Under the pieces are notes generated by a model. The model saw nothing but the letters and a program-made list of their open reading frames with translations. It was not told the origin of the DNA and made no database searches. Below are positions 1 to 13,110 of a stretch of DNA of 64,000 nt, in pieces (positions within the stretch are counted from its first letter, which is position 1; each line of letters opens with the position of its first letter). Position numbers and translations under genes: made by a program. This DNA comes from Aselliscus stoliczkanus (Eukaryota; Chordata; Mammalia; Chiroptera; Hipposideridae), in contig CM066740.1 of the NCBI GenBank assembly GCA_033961575.1, positions 88,395,117 through 88,459,116 on the forward strand, in the 5' to 3' direction.

Positions 1-689
1 TTATATGAGTCCATTAATATTCGAGAAGTTATTCTCAGAAGGCAGTGAAATGCATGTAGAAAACTGAAATGAGAAAGGCTTTGCCTGTGAAAGAGAGCTC
101 TCTCTTTCTGTATGGCCCATGGTAGCTCCTTTTTGCTTCCTTCTCTCTATGGATGCCTTTGTGTATGAAGTTATTTTTCAACCATAATAAAAAAGCTTAA
201 AGGCCAAAATACAGAGAGAGAGAGATTTCTCATACTCAAGAGGTTATCGAGATACCAGAGGTTTTAAAATGAGTTCATAACACTGATTCTTAAGTTTCAG
301 GCATTTCCTTGAAGGAGTTCCAAAAGACCTCAAATAAATTTTCCATGCCAGTGTTCATTTTCAGGTGTGTTGAACACGGAGTTTTTAAGTATGAATAAGC
401 ATGTTGAGCTCTAAAATCTTCTCTATTCACAAACTAAGGCTATCATAAAGAGAAGCTAGGCTATTTTTTTTATTTCCTGCCTAATATGGAAGGCAGTGCG
501 GGATGCTTAGGAAAGCAGCAGCTCTATGCTTAGTTATAACCGCGTTAGCGTCTCAGCGGCTCCGTTTCCTTAGCTGGCCGTGCAGGTGGGCGTGGCAGTG
601 CAACTCCATGCTGGGAAGTCTTTCAGTCTTAACATTGCTGGGTTCAGTCCCATTGTTCCCCGGGAAGTGATTGTTTGTGTTTTTGCAGA

Positions 690-1350
690 CAGACCAGCTA
701 CAAACTTAGAAGTTGCACGTACTTCTGACACCCACTTCAAGTTCAGGGGGTCCCCCCCAAATCACCCTCAGGTTGGGTCATTCTTTAGGAGGACTCACAG
801 AGCTCACCAGAGGATGCTATGCTCATGTGCTCATGGTTCCAGGTCTTACAGGAAGAGAATACAGATTAGAATCAGACAAGAGAAGGAGCGCAGACGGCAG
901 AGGCCAGGACCAGATGCCAACCTTCCAGGTGTGCTCTTCCTGTGAGGCCACGACATGTGACGTTCCTGGAATCGGTGGTGACAGTATGCAGGGGGTGCTG
1001 CCAACTAGGGCTCCCGTGAGTCCCAGTGTCCGGAGCCTTTATTCAGGCTCCATTCCATAGCGATGATTGACTGCCCAAGCGGCTGACCTACTTCCAGCCC
1101 CTCCAGGGGTTGAACTGTGTGTCCCAAACTTCACCCTACATTACATTGTTGGTCTCTCTCGGGTGGTCGGGCTCCATCCCAAATGCTGTCTGGTGAGGCC
1201 AGCTCCCACTCTAAATCACATCGTAGACTCTGGCATGACTCAGGGCGCCCAGGCAAACAAAGACACGCCAATCAGCGTAACATTCCAAGGGTGTAGACAT
1301 TACCTTTGCAAAGCCAAGGGCAAAATCCAGACCTCTCCTTGGACAAGGTT
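690..1350 (-). mobile_element. Old LTR-like relic
   Basis: The segment reads like a decayed endogenous retrovirus LTR in reverse orientation. It has phrases such as GGACTCACAGAGCTCACC, a stretch around ACAGATTAGAATCAGACAAG, and CTCTAAATCACATCGTA, which recur in mammalian LTR families. No internal retroviral genes flank it. The two overlapping 115-121-codon ORFs here are incidental. The family name is not certain. Confidence 0.4.
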
Positions 1351-1460
1351 AAACTCTTTGCTACACATTTTGAAAATCTTTCTCTTGGTGACAAGGAAGC
1401 AAAAGATTCCTAGGACCTTCCTGCTAGAATGAAACTTGGAAATCCCGGTGTTCCTTCCAT

Positions 1461-1560
1461 AGGATTCCAGGGCTGCTTGCGTCAGAGTCACCTGGTGTTA
1501 ATAAAACACAAACCCTGGGGCCTACCCAACTTCGGGAATCAGAAGCTCCATGAGAGGAGC
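1461..1560. mobile_element. MER5-like DNA transposon fragment
   Basis: The order CAGAGTCACCTGGTG, AACACAAACCCTGGGGCC, then AATCAGAAGCTCC follows the layout of MER5-type hAT MITEs. It is truncated at both ends. Confidence 0.5.
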
Positions 1561-1967
1561 CTTGGAATGTGCATTACAGCATGTTGCAGTTTCTTCTGTG
1601 GGCCAGAATTTTGAGAAATGTACTTATTGTTCCTAAGAATAGGGTGAAAATGCCATGAGTTATCGAAACAGAACAAAACCCTGCTGCTAGCTCCACTGCT
1701 GGACTGGCCTTTGTTCCTCCAACGGCATGTGTTTGGGAACAACAGTGAGCACAGTTGGTTTCAAACAGATGTGACCAGTGTATCGAGTTCCCGGACCGAG
1801 ACAGTATGCATTGTGACGATGAGTTCAGGGAAGATGCTTGGGGGGTTACCAGATAGCATCCCTTACATGTGCTGTGGGCTAACGTGTGGTTAGCCTTAAG
1901 GAAGTGCATGGATTTCTTTTTTCAGAGTATCTAGTATAATTGTTTGGTCTCTGGCAGGAGTGTTCTG

Positions 1968-3050
1968 AGTCATTCTTTCACTCGTTCGTTCACAAATTGT
2001 TGAGTGCCTACTCTGAGGCAGACATTTTTCCCCAGTGCTGAGGATAGAGCAAAAATGAACAAAACATAAAATGCTTCTACTTTAGTGAGGCCAGGAGCAA
2101 TATATATTGATTGTGTCTGATGGCGAACATGCCACGGAACTCTAAAAAAACAGGATAGGGCCGGCTGGGTGGCGCTTTGGTTAAGAGCTGGTTTGGGATG
2201 CCAGCGACCCTGGTTCGGATCCCACGTATGAGGGCCAGTGACACTGCCCTCTACAGCTAACAACAGCTCCACCTGGAGCTGGGCTGTGCGAGCCCCGGCG
2301 ATGGTGTAGGCTGCAGCCCCTGCTGCAGTGGGCTGCCATAGGCTACAGTGAGTGGCCGGCAGCCAGCGTGAGCTGCCAATAGCCACGGTGAGTGACCATC
2401 CAGAGGCCAGCGACCGATCTGCCTCATCCGGGAAGAGCGCAATGATGATACCAACATGGGCCAGTGAAGCAACGTCCTCCGCAACTAGACTGAAGAACAA
2501 AAAGACAGCAACTTGTCTGTTCCCCTCCCCCAATTCCCTAATAAAAAAATCTTTAAAAAAATAAAAAATAAAATAAATAAAATAAAAAAATAAAAAAGTA
2601 ATAAAACAGGGTAGAGGGAGAAAGGCAGCTGAGAGAGGGGTTTTGTATTTAACAGAAGGTGTAGGAAAGGAGTCTGTACTCTGATGACTTGTGGATACAG
2701 AGGTAAAGGAGCAGCTGTAAAGATGTTTGGGTAAAGGGAACAGTAGGTGCTAAGGCCCCGAGGCAGAAACAGCTTCACAGTGTAGTGGAGGAGAAAGCGT
2801 TATGTGATGGGGTTAGAGAAAGACTAAGAGGAGATACAGAGAGTATAAGCAGCTCTTCCAAGGAATTTGGCAACAAAAGGGAACAAAGAAATGAGATTTG
2901 CGGTCAAAAGAAGAGTTTTGTGGTGGTGGCTGTCAGGGTTAGAGACATGTCAGCATGTTCGTGGAATGATCCAATAGAGAAAAAAACCATGGACGCTGTA
3001 GCAGAGGGAGGATTGCTGGAGAGATGTCCCTGAGTGGAGCACCTGTGGCC
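1968..3050 (-). mobile_element. L2 LINE relic, interrupted by a SINE
   Basis: The left end (TTCACAAATTGTTGAGTGCC) is the reverse complement of the L2 3' terminus. After the SINE insertion, the typical antisense L2 phrase GGCCCCGAGGCAG appears at about 2755. The element is degenerate and non-coding. The 3' limit of the relic is approximate. Confidence 0.6.
2159..2602 (+). mobile_element. Long composite tRNA-derived SINE, copy 1
   Basis: The head is GGCCGGCTGGGTGGCGC with a perfect B box GGTTCGGATCC at 2212-2222. A long body contains repeated AGTGAGTGGC/GCCAGCGTGAG blocks. The tail (CCTCCGCAACTAGACTGAAG, then TTCCCC...CCCTAATAAAA and an A/T-rich end) resembles bat VES-type SINE tails. A target-site duplication of AAAACAGGATAG (2147-2158) and AAAACAGGGTAG (2603-2614) brackets it, showing L1-mediated insertion into the older L2. 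Non-coding; ORFs across it are incidental. Confidence 0.85.
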
Positions 3051-3929
3051 TTAGATAGAAATATAGTTGTTCTCTAGGCTTCTTCCTCCTTTTCTTCATT
3101 TCTCTGATTCCCACAGCCACCTCACCGGCAGCCTGCCTACCTCTCCTCATGACCCTCTCATGTCGCATAAATTCTCTTGTCTCCTCATGTACACTTAGCC
3201 CTTCCTTCATAAAACAGAAAACAGAATTATATATTCATAACATTCTCCACTATAGAGTGAGGTTACAATATCTGCTCTGCCTATGACCAGTTTCGTTGTA
3301 CGGGTCCAGTGAGATTTTGTGTAGAACAGCCCATTGGAAGCTGTCCACCCTTAAATTTCATTTTAGAAGAGGAAGAAAGAAACCAACTATTATGAAAACT
3401 GCAACAGAGCTGGTCATCTAAGCACGCTCTTTCTGTGTGTCTGTCGTTGGCTTTTCTCTTCTCCTATTATTCTGTACTGAATGACCAAATTGTTTCTGCT
3501 ACTTCCAACTGACACTTGGAGTCCAATGTCTACGTGTCACCTGACCTGCTAGGAGCACTCAGAGCCCAAAAGTCTCCTCTCCGTGAGTTGTGAAATGTGT
3601 CACTTCAGTATGTCAAGTCTGGAGTGATTTGTTTGGGGAAAAAGTATCATGAGTTAGAATGAGAGCAAAGAGTGACCTGCTGAAATGAATAGGAGGGGCG
3701 GAGGGAATAGTGAGAGCTGTCCATGTTTGTCCCATTCATTCTTTTGTCTCTCAGATGATGTCCTGAACCAGATGTAGCCTAAAGTCATTTCTGCATCTGT
3801 ACTTGTTTCTGACGCCAGTCTGCCACCTTGTGCATTTCTCTTTTAATGTTTCTTTTCTCCTTATAGTGATCCAGTATTCAAAGCTATCATTAGAACTAGC
3901 TATATTTCATTTTACTGTTACTCTTAGAG

Positions 3930-4110
3930 TCTTGGAAATTTGATCATATAATGTTAGTATTTGAAGGGGCCTTAGAGATCATCTAGTTCCGTTTTTTCGA
4001 ACACATTTTAGACACAGAAACTCTTGGAAAACTATAGATTATAGTCTGCATTTTGGACACCAGTGAACCCAGGCCCAAAAAAGGTAAAAAGGCAAAGTTA
4101 AGACTGCAAC
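3930..4110 (+). repeat. Ancient interspersed repeat, unassigned
   Basis: Contains GCCTTAGAGATCATCTAGTTC followed by a decayed ACACAGAAACTC segment. The same arrangement recurs at 22905-22995, so the two belong to one old mammalian repeat family that I could not name with certainty. Confidence 0.45.
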
Positions 4111-7100
4111 TCCCCTATACTGATTGTTGAACCATTCCCTATGTGAGTTGAGATGCTTCCAGATGCAATAAAAAAAGGCTTCAAAAATAAGTTACCTCTC
4201 ATAAGACGTTTTAAGGTGGCTGCCCGGAAAACTTAGGGTCCAAACAACGTTGCCAGAGACCCAGGTTTGTCTTATTGCTCTCCCTGTTATCTTCACTGTG
4301 TCTGAGGTTTACAGCTAGGTCCAGTGACATTACAAACTACAACCTCCCAAGATCAAGGGGCAAAAAAGGGACTATTTTTTCTCTTAGGAGCTAAGAAATT
4401 TGTCCCAAAGGCCCCTGCAAGACTCCCCCTCATGTTTTATTGGCCAGGAGGGAATAATATCCCCCATTTTAATGAGGTAACTGGAGAGGAGCATGGAATT
4501 GCCAAGTTCAACTCAGACAAATCCAAATTCTCCCTGTGAGCCCGAGGTGGGACCATCCTGACGTGATGTGTATGATTCAGTGGCAGCTCTTAGGCAAAAC
4601 TGGGCTCAGCCCACAAGGAAAAGGCAGGGAGTGGATATTGTGGGGGGGGATTCTCCATGAGTTTCTCCCATTTCTGCTTGTGTTCTGAGCAGGAGGCATG
4701 GATATTATGGCTTTGTTCATCCCCTTTGTGCATGCAGAGCGGACAGCTTTGAAAGGTAGAGATAGTATCTTCCTCAGGGCAGGGGGTAGCTTTGTTTTTG
4801 GACCAGGATAATAAAGTTTATATTTCTCCCCCAAACAAAAGTTGAGCAGGTTTGCTAGCAGCCTCCTTAACAGATTGGGGTTCCCTAAATTGAGGACGCC
4901 TCGGCTGTGACACCAATTCACTGCGTATGCAGCATCCCCATGTGACTTGGGGACAAGGGAAGCCCATATGGATATGAAACTCATGCTGCCCACCGCACTG
5001 TGAGTAACAAGTCCTTTGTCTCTGACCCAGGAGAGACCTGTCTTCTGCCAGCATCTGTGACAATGGCAAGTCGGGTCAAATCTCAGATGCAGCCCTCTTC
5101 TTGATCCTAATGGAAAGGCAGCCATTAGTGTTCTTTCTTCTTGCCAAAGACCCACACTAGATGCATCCAATTCTCAAACACTTGGTTCTGGGAATGAGAA
5201 TCTTTTCTGTATGCCAGAAGCTTCTTTGCCACAGGCACACACAGGGCCACACTTCAGACTCCAATCGGAGACACACGCCAAGTAGAGATGGTGCCATTGG
5301 CTCTGGTGCCTTCTATGCCGCCTCCCTTGTATTCACTCGCTGACTCTCTGTAATGATCACATTTAAAATGTCAGCGCCTCTCACCCAGAAGCCCAGGAGC
5401 AGTCAGCCATGAGCTGAACTTTAGAGGCCTTAAACGCGCACTGGCCATTTGACTGGGAGATGCGAGTTCTCAAAGGTGTCCCTTAGCAATGTCAGGGAAG
5501 CTCACCTCGGGGACTGAGGAAGGCAAGCAGCCCTTTGCTTTGCCCCACACAGATGGGGAGCCTCTCCCTCAGGGAGCATAGAAGGGGGTGGGTGTGCCCA
5601 GACGGTGACTATTGCTTCCGCAGCGCCTGACCCGAGGCTCTGTGAGAAGGAGGGTTCTCTCGGAGGCCCCTGGTCTCAGGCCGCCCTTGCTGTACCAGCT
5701 GGGATGACAAGGCTGAGCTGGATCTCGGAGACAGTTCTTCTCGAGAGGGAAGCATTGGTGGTAAGAAGCCCCCAGCTCAGAGGAGAAACAGGGCCCCTGG
5801 GGTGACAAGCAGAGAAAAAAGTATGTATAGTTCCCAGGGAACTTCTGCTACTGAGAGCTTCTCAAAGTGGTGGCATGCCAACATCTGGATGAGAATTCAT
5901 CGTAGCAGGAGGAGAGAAGGAGAGGAAATTAGAGCAGTGTGTATCCCTCCGAGTCAAACCTTAGGGTTAAACTCAATTTATCCCCGAATTCTGGGTCCCT
6001 GATGCCTGTTGATACCTTTAAAATGAAACAATCTTTTCTACTTACCTCAGGACCCTTGTTCTCTTGCTAATCTGACAGCTTGTGTTTTTAAATACATCTG
6101 CTAAGACAAAGCACTCTGAGAACATAACAGATTCAATTTTAAAACCGAGGACGCTTTTTCCCTGTTGGCTCTACCACAAACATGGGGAAGGTCATTTCTG
6201 GGGAGTCATGTGGTCATCTACCTGCATTCCGATCCACTTCCACAGAAACACTGAAGATGACTGGCCCGCATCTGTCACAATGACCCCTGGCAGCATGAGT
6301 CCCTAATTTACAGGAGACATTTTACCAGAGTGTGTGTGGAATCACCTCCGGTGTTCAATTTCCCTTTCTAAGGACATAAAGGATCAGGATTCCTTGGTAC
6401 AATTAGGTTCAGTAAAATGAGCTCTCCATCTGATAATCCCTGTAGCTCAATAAACTTAATGCGGCTTTCAGAGGGACCTGACCCGGAGCAGGGGACAGCC
6501 TGAGTCCTGAGAGAATCGGGCCCACTGTGGTTTTTAAATTAGAATTTTGATTGCCTGTGACATCATCTCAAAATGGTACCAATCCAGAAAAGCCGAATTT
6601 TCCATTAACCCAGTGGACAGATATTTAATTAAACTGCTTAGAGATTAGACGTAAGGCTTATTGATAGAACGAGAGGCTAAATCTCTCCATAAGCAATATC
6701 AGGAATTGTACTGGTCGGCCACATCTTCAATGTCGAGTAGAATTCACCCAGCCTAAGGAGCCGGGGACGTGTGTGCAGCTGCTGCATTAAACCACCTCTC
6801 CTGCCAATTGCAAGAAAAATACACGTTTAAAAAATGTGCTTATAAAACACTGTGTGGTCACTGAGGAACTTAAAACCTAAAAAGTGAAGCAAGGAAACTA
6901 TTTACAACCAAAGTTGCCAAAGCAACCACCTGATCCATTTTTCCATCATTGAAAGATGATTTATTACACAAGGAGGTTGGCCTGGGGCAGATCTATGAAC
7001 AGTGATTTGTGGTCTGTGCTGGAGGGTAGGTTACAAGAAAAACCTGACCTCCGTCCTGGTTGGGGAATGACCAAGGGCACACGAATGATCCCAGAAAAGG

Positions 7101-7299
7101 GTCCCTTGGCAGGAATATGAAGCTACCTTTTGGGCAGCCACAGGTGATCTGGAAAAGATGGAGGTCACCTTCATTCACATTCACCCCCAATTCATAGCCC
7201 CCTAAGTTTCAGTAAGAGCTACAGTGCTTAGAGAAATGAAATAAAATTTTGGAAATTCTCTCCCAAAGTGCTAACTCTCACCTCTATATGTTAATATTT

Positions 7300-7395
7300 T
7301 CCAGGGAGCTTTTAAAAAATGCCAACGCTTACCCCAGACCAACTGAGCCAGTCTCTGGGGATGGCGCTGGACACAGCTGTCCAGTGTAGGTCACT
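7300..7395. mobile_element. MER5-like DNA transposon fragment
   Basis: Contains CAGGGAGCTTTTAAAAAATG and the CCCCAGACCAACTGAGCCAG segment with TCTCTGGGGATGG, in the order expected for a MER5-type MITE. Short and diverged. Confidence 0.5.
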
Positions 7396-7429
7396 CCCCC
7401 AAAGCTATTAAAGAGTGACATGGAGGGCA

Positions 7430-7590
7430 GACTCAAAAGATCTCAGGTTCTAAAACCTAACAAGCCTGGGTTCACATCCTGACTTCATTATTCATGAAAC
7501 CTAAGAAACTCACCATGTACCTCACCTCTCCAAGCCTGTTTCCTCATCTGGAAAGGGGCGATGATGTAACTTCTGACAGGCTTCTAAAGA
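7430..7590 (+). mobile_element. MIR SINE fragment
   Basis: Shows the MIR core order: CCTGGGTTCACATCCTGAC, then CTCTCCAAGCCTGTTTCC and CTCATCTGGAAAGGGGCGATGATG. It lies 240 bp before exon A. Confidence 0.65.
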
Positions 7591-7712
7591 GAAAGAAAAT
7601 GAATGCACACCTGGCCCCACACAAGTCTGTTGTCCTCACCTTGGTTATTAATGGCTAATAATGGATTGGTGTTTTATCCTTCGTCAAATGATTGTGCCGT
7701 GGACCTTTGTAG

Positions 7713-8054
<342 letters not shown>

Positions 8055-9170
8055 TAACAGAACAGCCGCCATGACGTCCCTCGGTTGGTTTTAACAGCCT
8101 TCACAATGAAGAGGTAAAATAGCCTCTGAGTGTTTTGCTAGAGATCTTTCTAAAAGTGAGAGTACCTGGGTCTCTTGTCATGTCCTCCAAGACAGAACAA
8201 GGAAGAGGATTCAAAAGACCTCAACCCACTGCCACTCTATACTCTCTCGAGTTCACGCCCTTCTCTACAAACTCAGAGTGTAGCCAGGATATCTCCGAGG
8301 TCTCTGACCTGTACACTTTTAGGTTTGTGGTTTTAGAACAACGTAAAATGTTTCCATAATTTACAGCACTCGTCACCGTGCAGAAAAAGGGAGGGAAACA
8401 AAATGGGCTCCCTCCATCCAGATTTGCTTGAAATGATAAGTAGAAACCCATTCCTTTCTCTGCCCATCTCCAAGGTTCCAGGCAGAGAAAGGTTTAGGCT
8501 TCTCCTTACATTGGCTCTTTCTACATAGCACCGAGAGCAGCAGAGAGAAGAAATTTAAAGAGCAAAATGTTCAGCGTCCCGTGCCGGAAGTGGACTCAGC
8601 CTCACTGTTTAGTCTGCTTTGACATATTCCAGCTGAACCTAACGTTACTCCAAATCAATACCTATTTCCATGGCTAGTTACATTTTCAATCTCATTTTCC
8701 AGAAATCTAACAGTTTAGAAAAGTAGCCATTTTTCTTCTGTTGAATGAAAAGAAAGCAAGTTTGAAGGACTTTGAGGCTGTGTGCCACCTTAGATCTCCC
8801 CCCACCCAAGTTTCTAGGGGTTAATTGATCAAGTCAGTCAACTGTGACAGTCTCAGACTGGGCAAAACCAGAGATGCCCTGGTGGCTGGTCATATTCATG
8901 ACACCTGCCCCACGGCAGCGACTCACCGGGGGTCAGTTCATTTTAACAGTGGCCAGAGTCCCCACATGCCTTTCATAGTTGTGTGAGATGCTCAAAGAAC
9001 ATTAGAAAGCCACACAAAGAAAGGTAAAATGAAGGATTCCCTCCCTTGCTGCGATGTGGGAAACCACTAAGGTGTTAGCTTAGTTAGCTTTGGAAGCAAA
9101 ACCAACTTGTGAACAAGCCATGTCAGCCAAGGGCCATCAAAAAGCCATAGATTTTGAAATAAGGTACTGA

Positions 9171-9426
9171 GGGGCCGGCCGAGTGGCTCGGGGGGTTAAG
9201 AGCTTCCTCAAGAGTGCGAGCTGAGCTCTGAGCAATGGCGGTTCGATGCCAGCCCAAGCTGAGTTGCCGCTGAGCTGCCAACAGGTGGCAGGATGGCTCA
9301 GCTTAAAAAAAAAAAAAAAAAAAAAAAGGTGTGAGCTGAGCTCTAAGCAACAGCAGTTCAGTGCCCAGCCCAAGCTGAGCTGCCAACAGGTGGCAGGATG
9401 GCCCAGCTTAAAAAAAAAAAACAGGA
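9171..9426 (+). mobile_element. Dimeric SINE with an internal A23 tract
   Basis: Begins GGGGCCGGCCGAGTGGCTC with a B-box-like GGTTCGATGCC. It is flanked by a perfect 17-bp target-site duplication TTGAAATAAGGTACTGA (9154-9170 and 9427-9443). Inside, a unit running from GAGCTGAGCTCT to GGCAGGATGG and CCAGCTT plus poly-A occurs twice, the first ending in A23 (9305-9327) and the second in about A12. Its body differs from the other SINEs here, so it is a separate subfamily. Confidence 0.85.
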
Positions 9427-11274
9427 TTGAAATAAGGTACTGACTCCTCCACCTCAGCTAGAACCCAGCCCCTGCCAAACCTCTCCCTCAAGTTATAGTT
9501 CTCAAGATTACACATCGCTTTTAAATTATTTTTTATTAAGCATCTGGCCCACTGATTCCTGCTAAATATTGGGAGCAAGGTTCACTTTATCAAGCTTTCT
9601 GGCCCAGATCTCCTAAGGGATGTTTCTTCCAAAACCCTGTTAGTCCCAAGCATGCTGCTTAGATTCTGCTTGGTTTGCATCATCACAAGTGACCCTCACT
9701 GACCCAGTTTCTGACTTTTTTTGAATTTATCGCTGGATGTAGAGTTCCAACTTGACTTTTCTCCCTTTCTGCCCACTAACTATAGCTGTCTCCAAGAATT
9801 TTGGAGGCTAAGTAGAGTTGTAAAGTGAAGAGGGGTAGAGGAAACACTTATTATAGTCTTAGAATGAATTTTGATTTGTTTAAACAAGAAACAGCTTATA
9901 AAAAGAGGAGAGCAGAGAGGGCTGAGGCACCATTTGACAGAACAATTAAATTTAAGGAGCAGGCAGAAAAATAGCATCTCAGGAAGAAGAATGAAGAGGG
10001 GCAGAAAGAACTAGCAAAGAAAAGCAAGGAGGGGGTTGTCACGGGAAGGGAGGGTTTTCTGAGATTCTCTTTGTTTATTATCACAAATATATCAGGTGCC
10101 CTGGGTTAAATGAGACTGGAAAAATATCTTTTGAACTTAGTAATTAGGAAACCACTGGTGACCCCGGAAAGAAAAGTTTCAGAATGGGGGGCTGACTTGA
10201 TGAGTCGAACACTTGATGAAAAAGAGTAAGTCTCCCATCCCGGTTTCTAACTTCCTGTTTTCTTTGAGGTCGGCATGATAACACATCGCCCAGACACAAG
10301 CTATTTGAGCCAATATGAAAAATATTGTTCTTCAATAGAGGACCACCCCAGGGGTTGGGGGGAGGGTGGTTTGCAGGAAAAAAAAATCAAGTTCAACAGC
10401 TCTGAAATCCTGGAGCCAGCTACGCCTGGACTGTCCAGGAAGCAGTCTGGCAACTGGAGTTGTTCTCGGTTCAGCTCTAATAGGAAGCGTCATCTTAACC
10501 ACGTATCACCACTTCCCTCTTTGAGTCTTTTTTTTTTCCATCTGTCTAATGAAAGGATTGGATTAGTTGGTCGCCCAGATTTCTTCCAACTTGAACCATT
10601 TATGATTACGTGTTTAGAGGTGGTTTCAATATGCCTGAGTTGCCAAGAAGTCATCTTTTCCACAGGGTCACATGGTTAAACCACATGGGCTTTGGGTTGA
10701 CCAGCTGGGACCACTAACCAGTCACATAACATTTCTGTGCTGCCCTGCGTCCCAGGACGAGATGAGTTGGTCTGCCCTAAGCACTGTGTGAGTCCCTGGC
10801 ACCAAATCCATACGCATTAACGTGAGTGATTTCTCTCTAGTTTCCTTTACCTTTCATTCTCTCAGCTTCCCTCTTCCTCCATGTAACGGTCACTCCCCAC
10901 AGAACCCATCTCCAACCACCTTGTTTCTCCTTCCCCAAAATCCTGACCTAAAAGCGATCACTTTAATCCACAAGCCCCAAAGGAAAGCTCAAGTACATAA
11001 ATCCCCCCTCGATGTCCCAAAATCGCCACAATTGCTTGGCTTACCAGCCCCCAGGCCACCGAGCCACAGGGGCAGGAATTTCCTCAGTCAGCCAAGCAAG
11101 CAAGCAAGCAAGTGTCCATCTGAAAGCCTCAGACCACACAACTGTCAACAGCTGGCATGCGGCAGAGCTGGCCCAGCGCCCCGTCGGGGTGCTGGTGAAG
11201 GACAGGCTGTGATGCGGAGCAGAAACAGGCTGGCAGTCATTCTGGGCTCGGCACACACAGCGGACCTCAGGGAG

Positions 11275-11288
11275 CCCCCCCCCCCCCC
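11275..11288 (+). repeat. C14 homopolymer
   Basis: A run of 14 cytosines in a GC-rich repeat-free part of the intron. A short (CAAG)n of about five units lies upstream at 11093-11112. Confidence 0.9.
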
Positions 11289-12929
11289 GCCCACTGCCTG
11301 TGCGAGCAAGGCCAGGCCAAGCCTGCCCTTCCAAGGCACTGAAAACACGGGGAGGATACAGCTCTCCTCACTCTGCATCGGGTACATAATTAGAAGCTGT
11401 CATCAAAAGAGGGTTGGCACAGGTCTCTTGGAACTAATGAGCATCCAGCTCTGATTCTGGTTTAGTCCAAAAGTTAACAAATAAATTTAAAAATGAAAAG
11501 TGACATGGGAAGGAAGAAGCAGTTGCTGGTATTTGTCCCAAAATCGCAGGGAACTGTCTCATGTGTTTGACCCACCGTGAGTGAGCAGCAGATGAGGAGC
11601 TCCCGGGGTGGCCCCGCAGAGGCACCCAGACCCCACGGGGACCTCAGCCAGCCCAGGTATTCAGACCTGCGTCCTCTGTGGCAGCTGTGGGCCAGGTTTC
11701 TCTTAGTGGCTGGAGAACAGCAAAGATATTCAAGGTCATTATCTCAGCGTGAACAGTGCCAGGCGGACTCGAGCCAAAGCCCTTTGTGGCAGAGACATGC
11801 CCGAGGGTTCGAGTTCTGGCTGCTAAGGCAGCAGGGGCCAGGCAGTGAGGACGCAGGGTGTCCGCTGGCCACTCGGCCTGCGGCCAGCGGTCAGCCCAGG
11901 GCCTGGGCAGGGCGCTGGTGTGTGACACGGAGAAGAGGCAGGCAGGCGCTTCAGGGCAGCTGGCTGCTGCGGAGGTTAACTGGCAGCGAGTGTCGCCTGC
12001 CCAGGCTGAGCGTGTAACTGTTCTCAGCAAGAGTTAAGGAGGAGGTCGGCGTTCAGGATCGCTGGAGGCCGCTTCAGGAAGCTTCAGGAAGAAGGCAGGC
12101 TCCTAAGCACCTCCGTGAGAGAGAAGGCTAGGTCAGCTTAACTAGTGACGGATGCCAAGGCTCACCTCGATCGCTCAGACCTCTTCCGAAATCTCTCTGG
12201 AGGTGGAGAGGACGCCATCGCTTTGGTGCCAGATGTCACCCAAAAGGAGCTGGAAGGTCATTCTCACGCCCTCAGGATCGTCTGTGCTGCAGGGAGGCCT
12301 GGTTGGCGACTGAAGGAAGAAGCCCCGCCTTCAGGGGACGAGTCAGCCACGATGGGGAGCAGAGAGGCCTACAGCCCCGTCTTCCTCTGTCTCGGGGGAA
12401 CTTTTCTCCTGAGTGGCAGTTTGGGTTTCTGGAAGGTCAGAGGCTGATTAAATGGATTGACAAGTGAGCGCAGACCAGAGTGCGCTGACCGTCCCAGCTG
12501 CTTGGCCAGCAGCCTTGTGAAACAGCCCACGTCCCCAAATGTGACAATGAGCTTGTGTGTTCAGCTGCTCGTCGTACCCTCTGTATTCCTAAATCACGAG
12601 TGGACTGTTCCTTTGCGGTCTGAGATGCAGTGGTATTGAGAGAGGGAAGAGGAAATCAACATTTGGATGCAAGGGGGCAGAAATGAAATTCTAGTCATGA
12701 AAGACACACGACTCCCTGTATGAATAAAATGGTCCTTTCTAGTATCCAAAAAGTTTACGATAAAAACAGACGATCCCAAATTGCAGGAATTAAAACACAG
12801 AAAATATGTGTTCTATTTTTTAAATTATTTAATATCCTTTTAAAAATTTTTCTGCAAACCCGACTCGGTAGCAACAACATAAATGTTTGCTGACATCCTG
12901 GAAGATACTTCACGGCCATGTGTTTCACG

Positions 12930-13110
12930 CGTTTCATGTGCTTCAGTTAATCCCTACCAAGAGTAAAGTAGCTACTGTTAACTAATTCCCATTTTATTTT
13001 CACAACGAAGAAAGTGAAGCTAAAGATTCAAGGTCATGCAACTCCTATGAGACAGAACTGGGATTTAATGCCAGACAATCTGATTCCAGAGACCCAGCTC
13101 TTAGGCACTC
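12930..13110 (-). mobile_element. MIR SINE fragment
   Basis: Reads as reverse-complement MIR: CCCATTTTATTTTCACAACG, then GAAAGTGAAGC, AAGGTCATGCAAC and GACAGAACTGGGATTTAATGCC. Moderately diverged. Confidence 0.6.

Noticed and set aside
1970..2533. 187-codon minus-strand ORF
   Set aside because: It spans the long SINE and flanking L2; the same SINE gives a similar ORF at 58195-58695.
2159..2602. Horse-type ERE or primate Alu identity for the SINEs
   Set aside because: The head sequence and the CCTCCRCAACTAGACTGAAG-type tail do not fit ERE or Alu as I know them; they fit bat VES-like elements better.
4577..5170. 197-codon minus-strand ORF
   Set aside because: No domain or repeat-protein similarity that I recognise; antisense to the gene and without supporting signals. 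Chance or relic of an old repeat.
10822..11454. 210-codon plus-strand ORF in a GC-richer stretch
   Set aside because: Proline/serine-rich low-complexity translation running through a C14 tract, no recognisable domain, no splice or promoter context; expected occasionally by chance in 64 kb.
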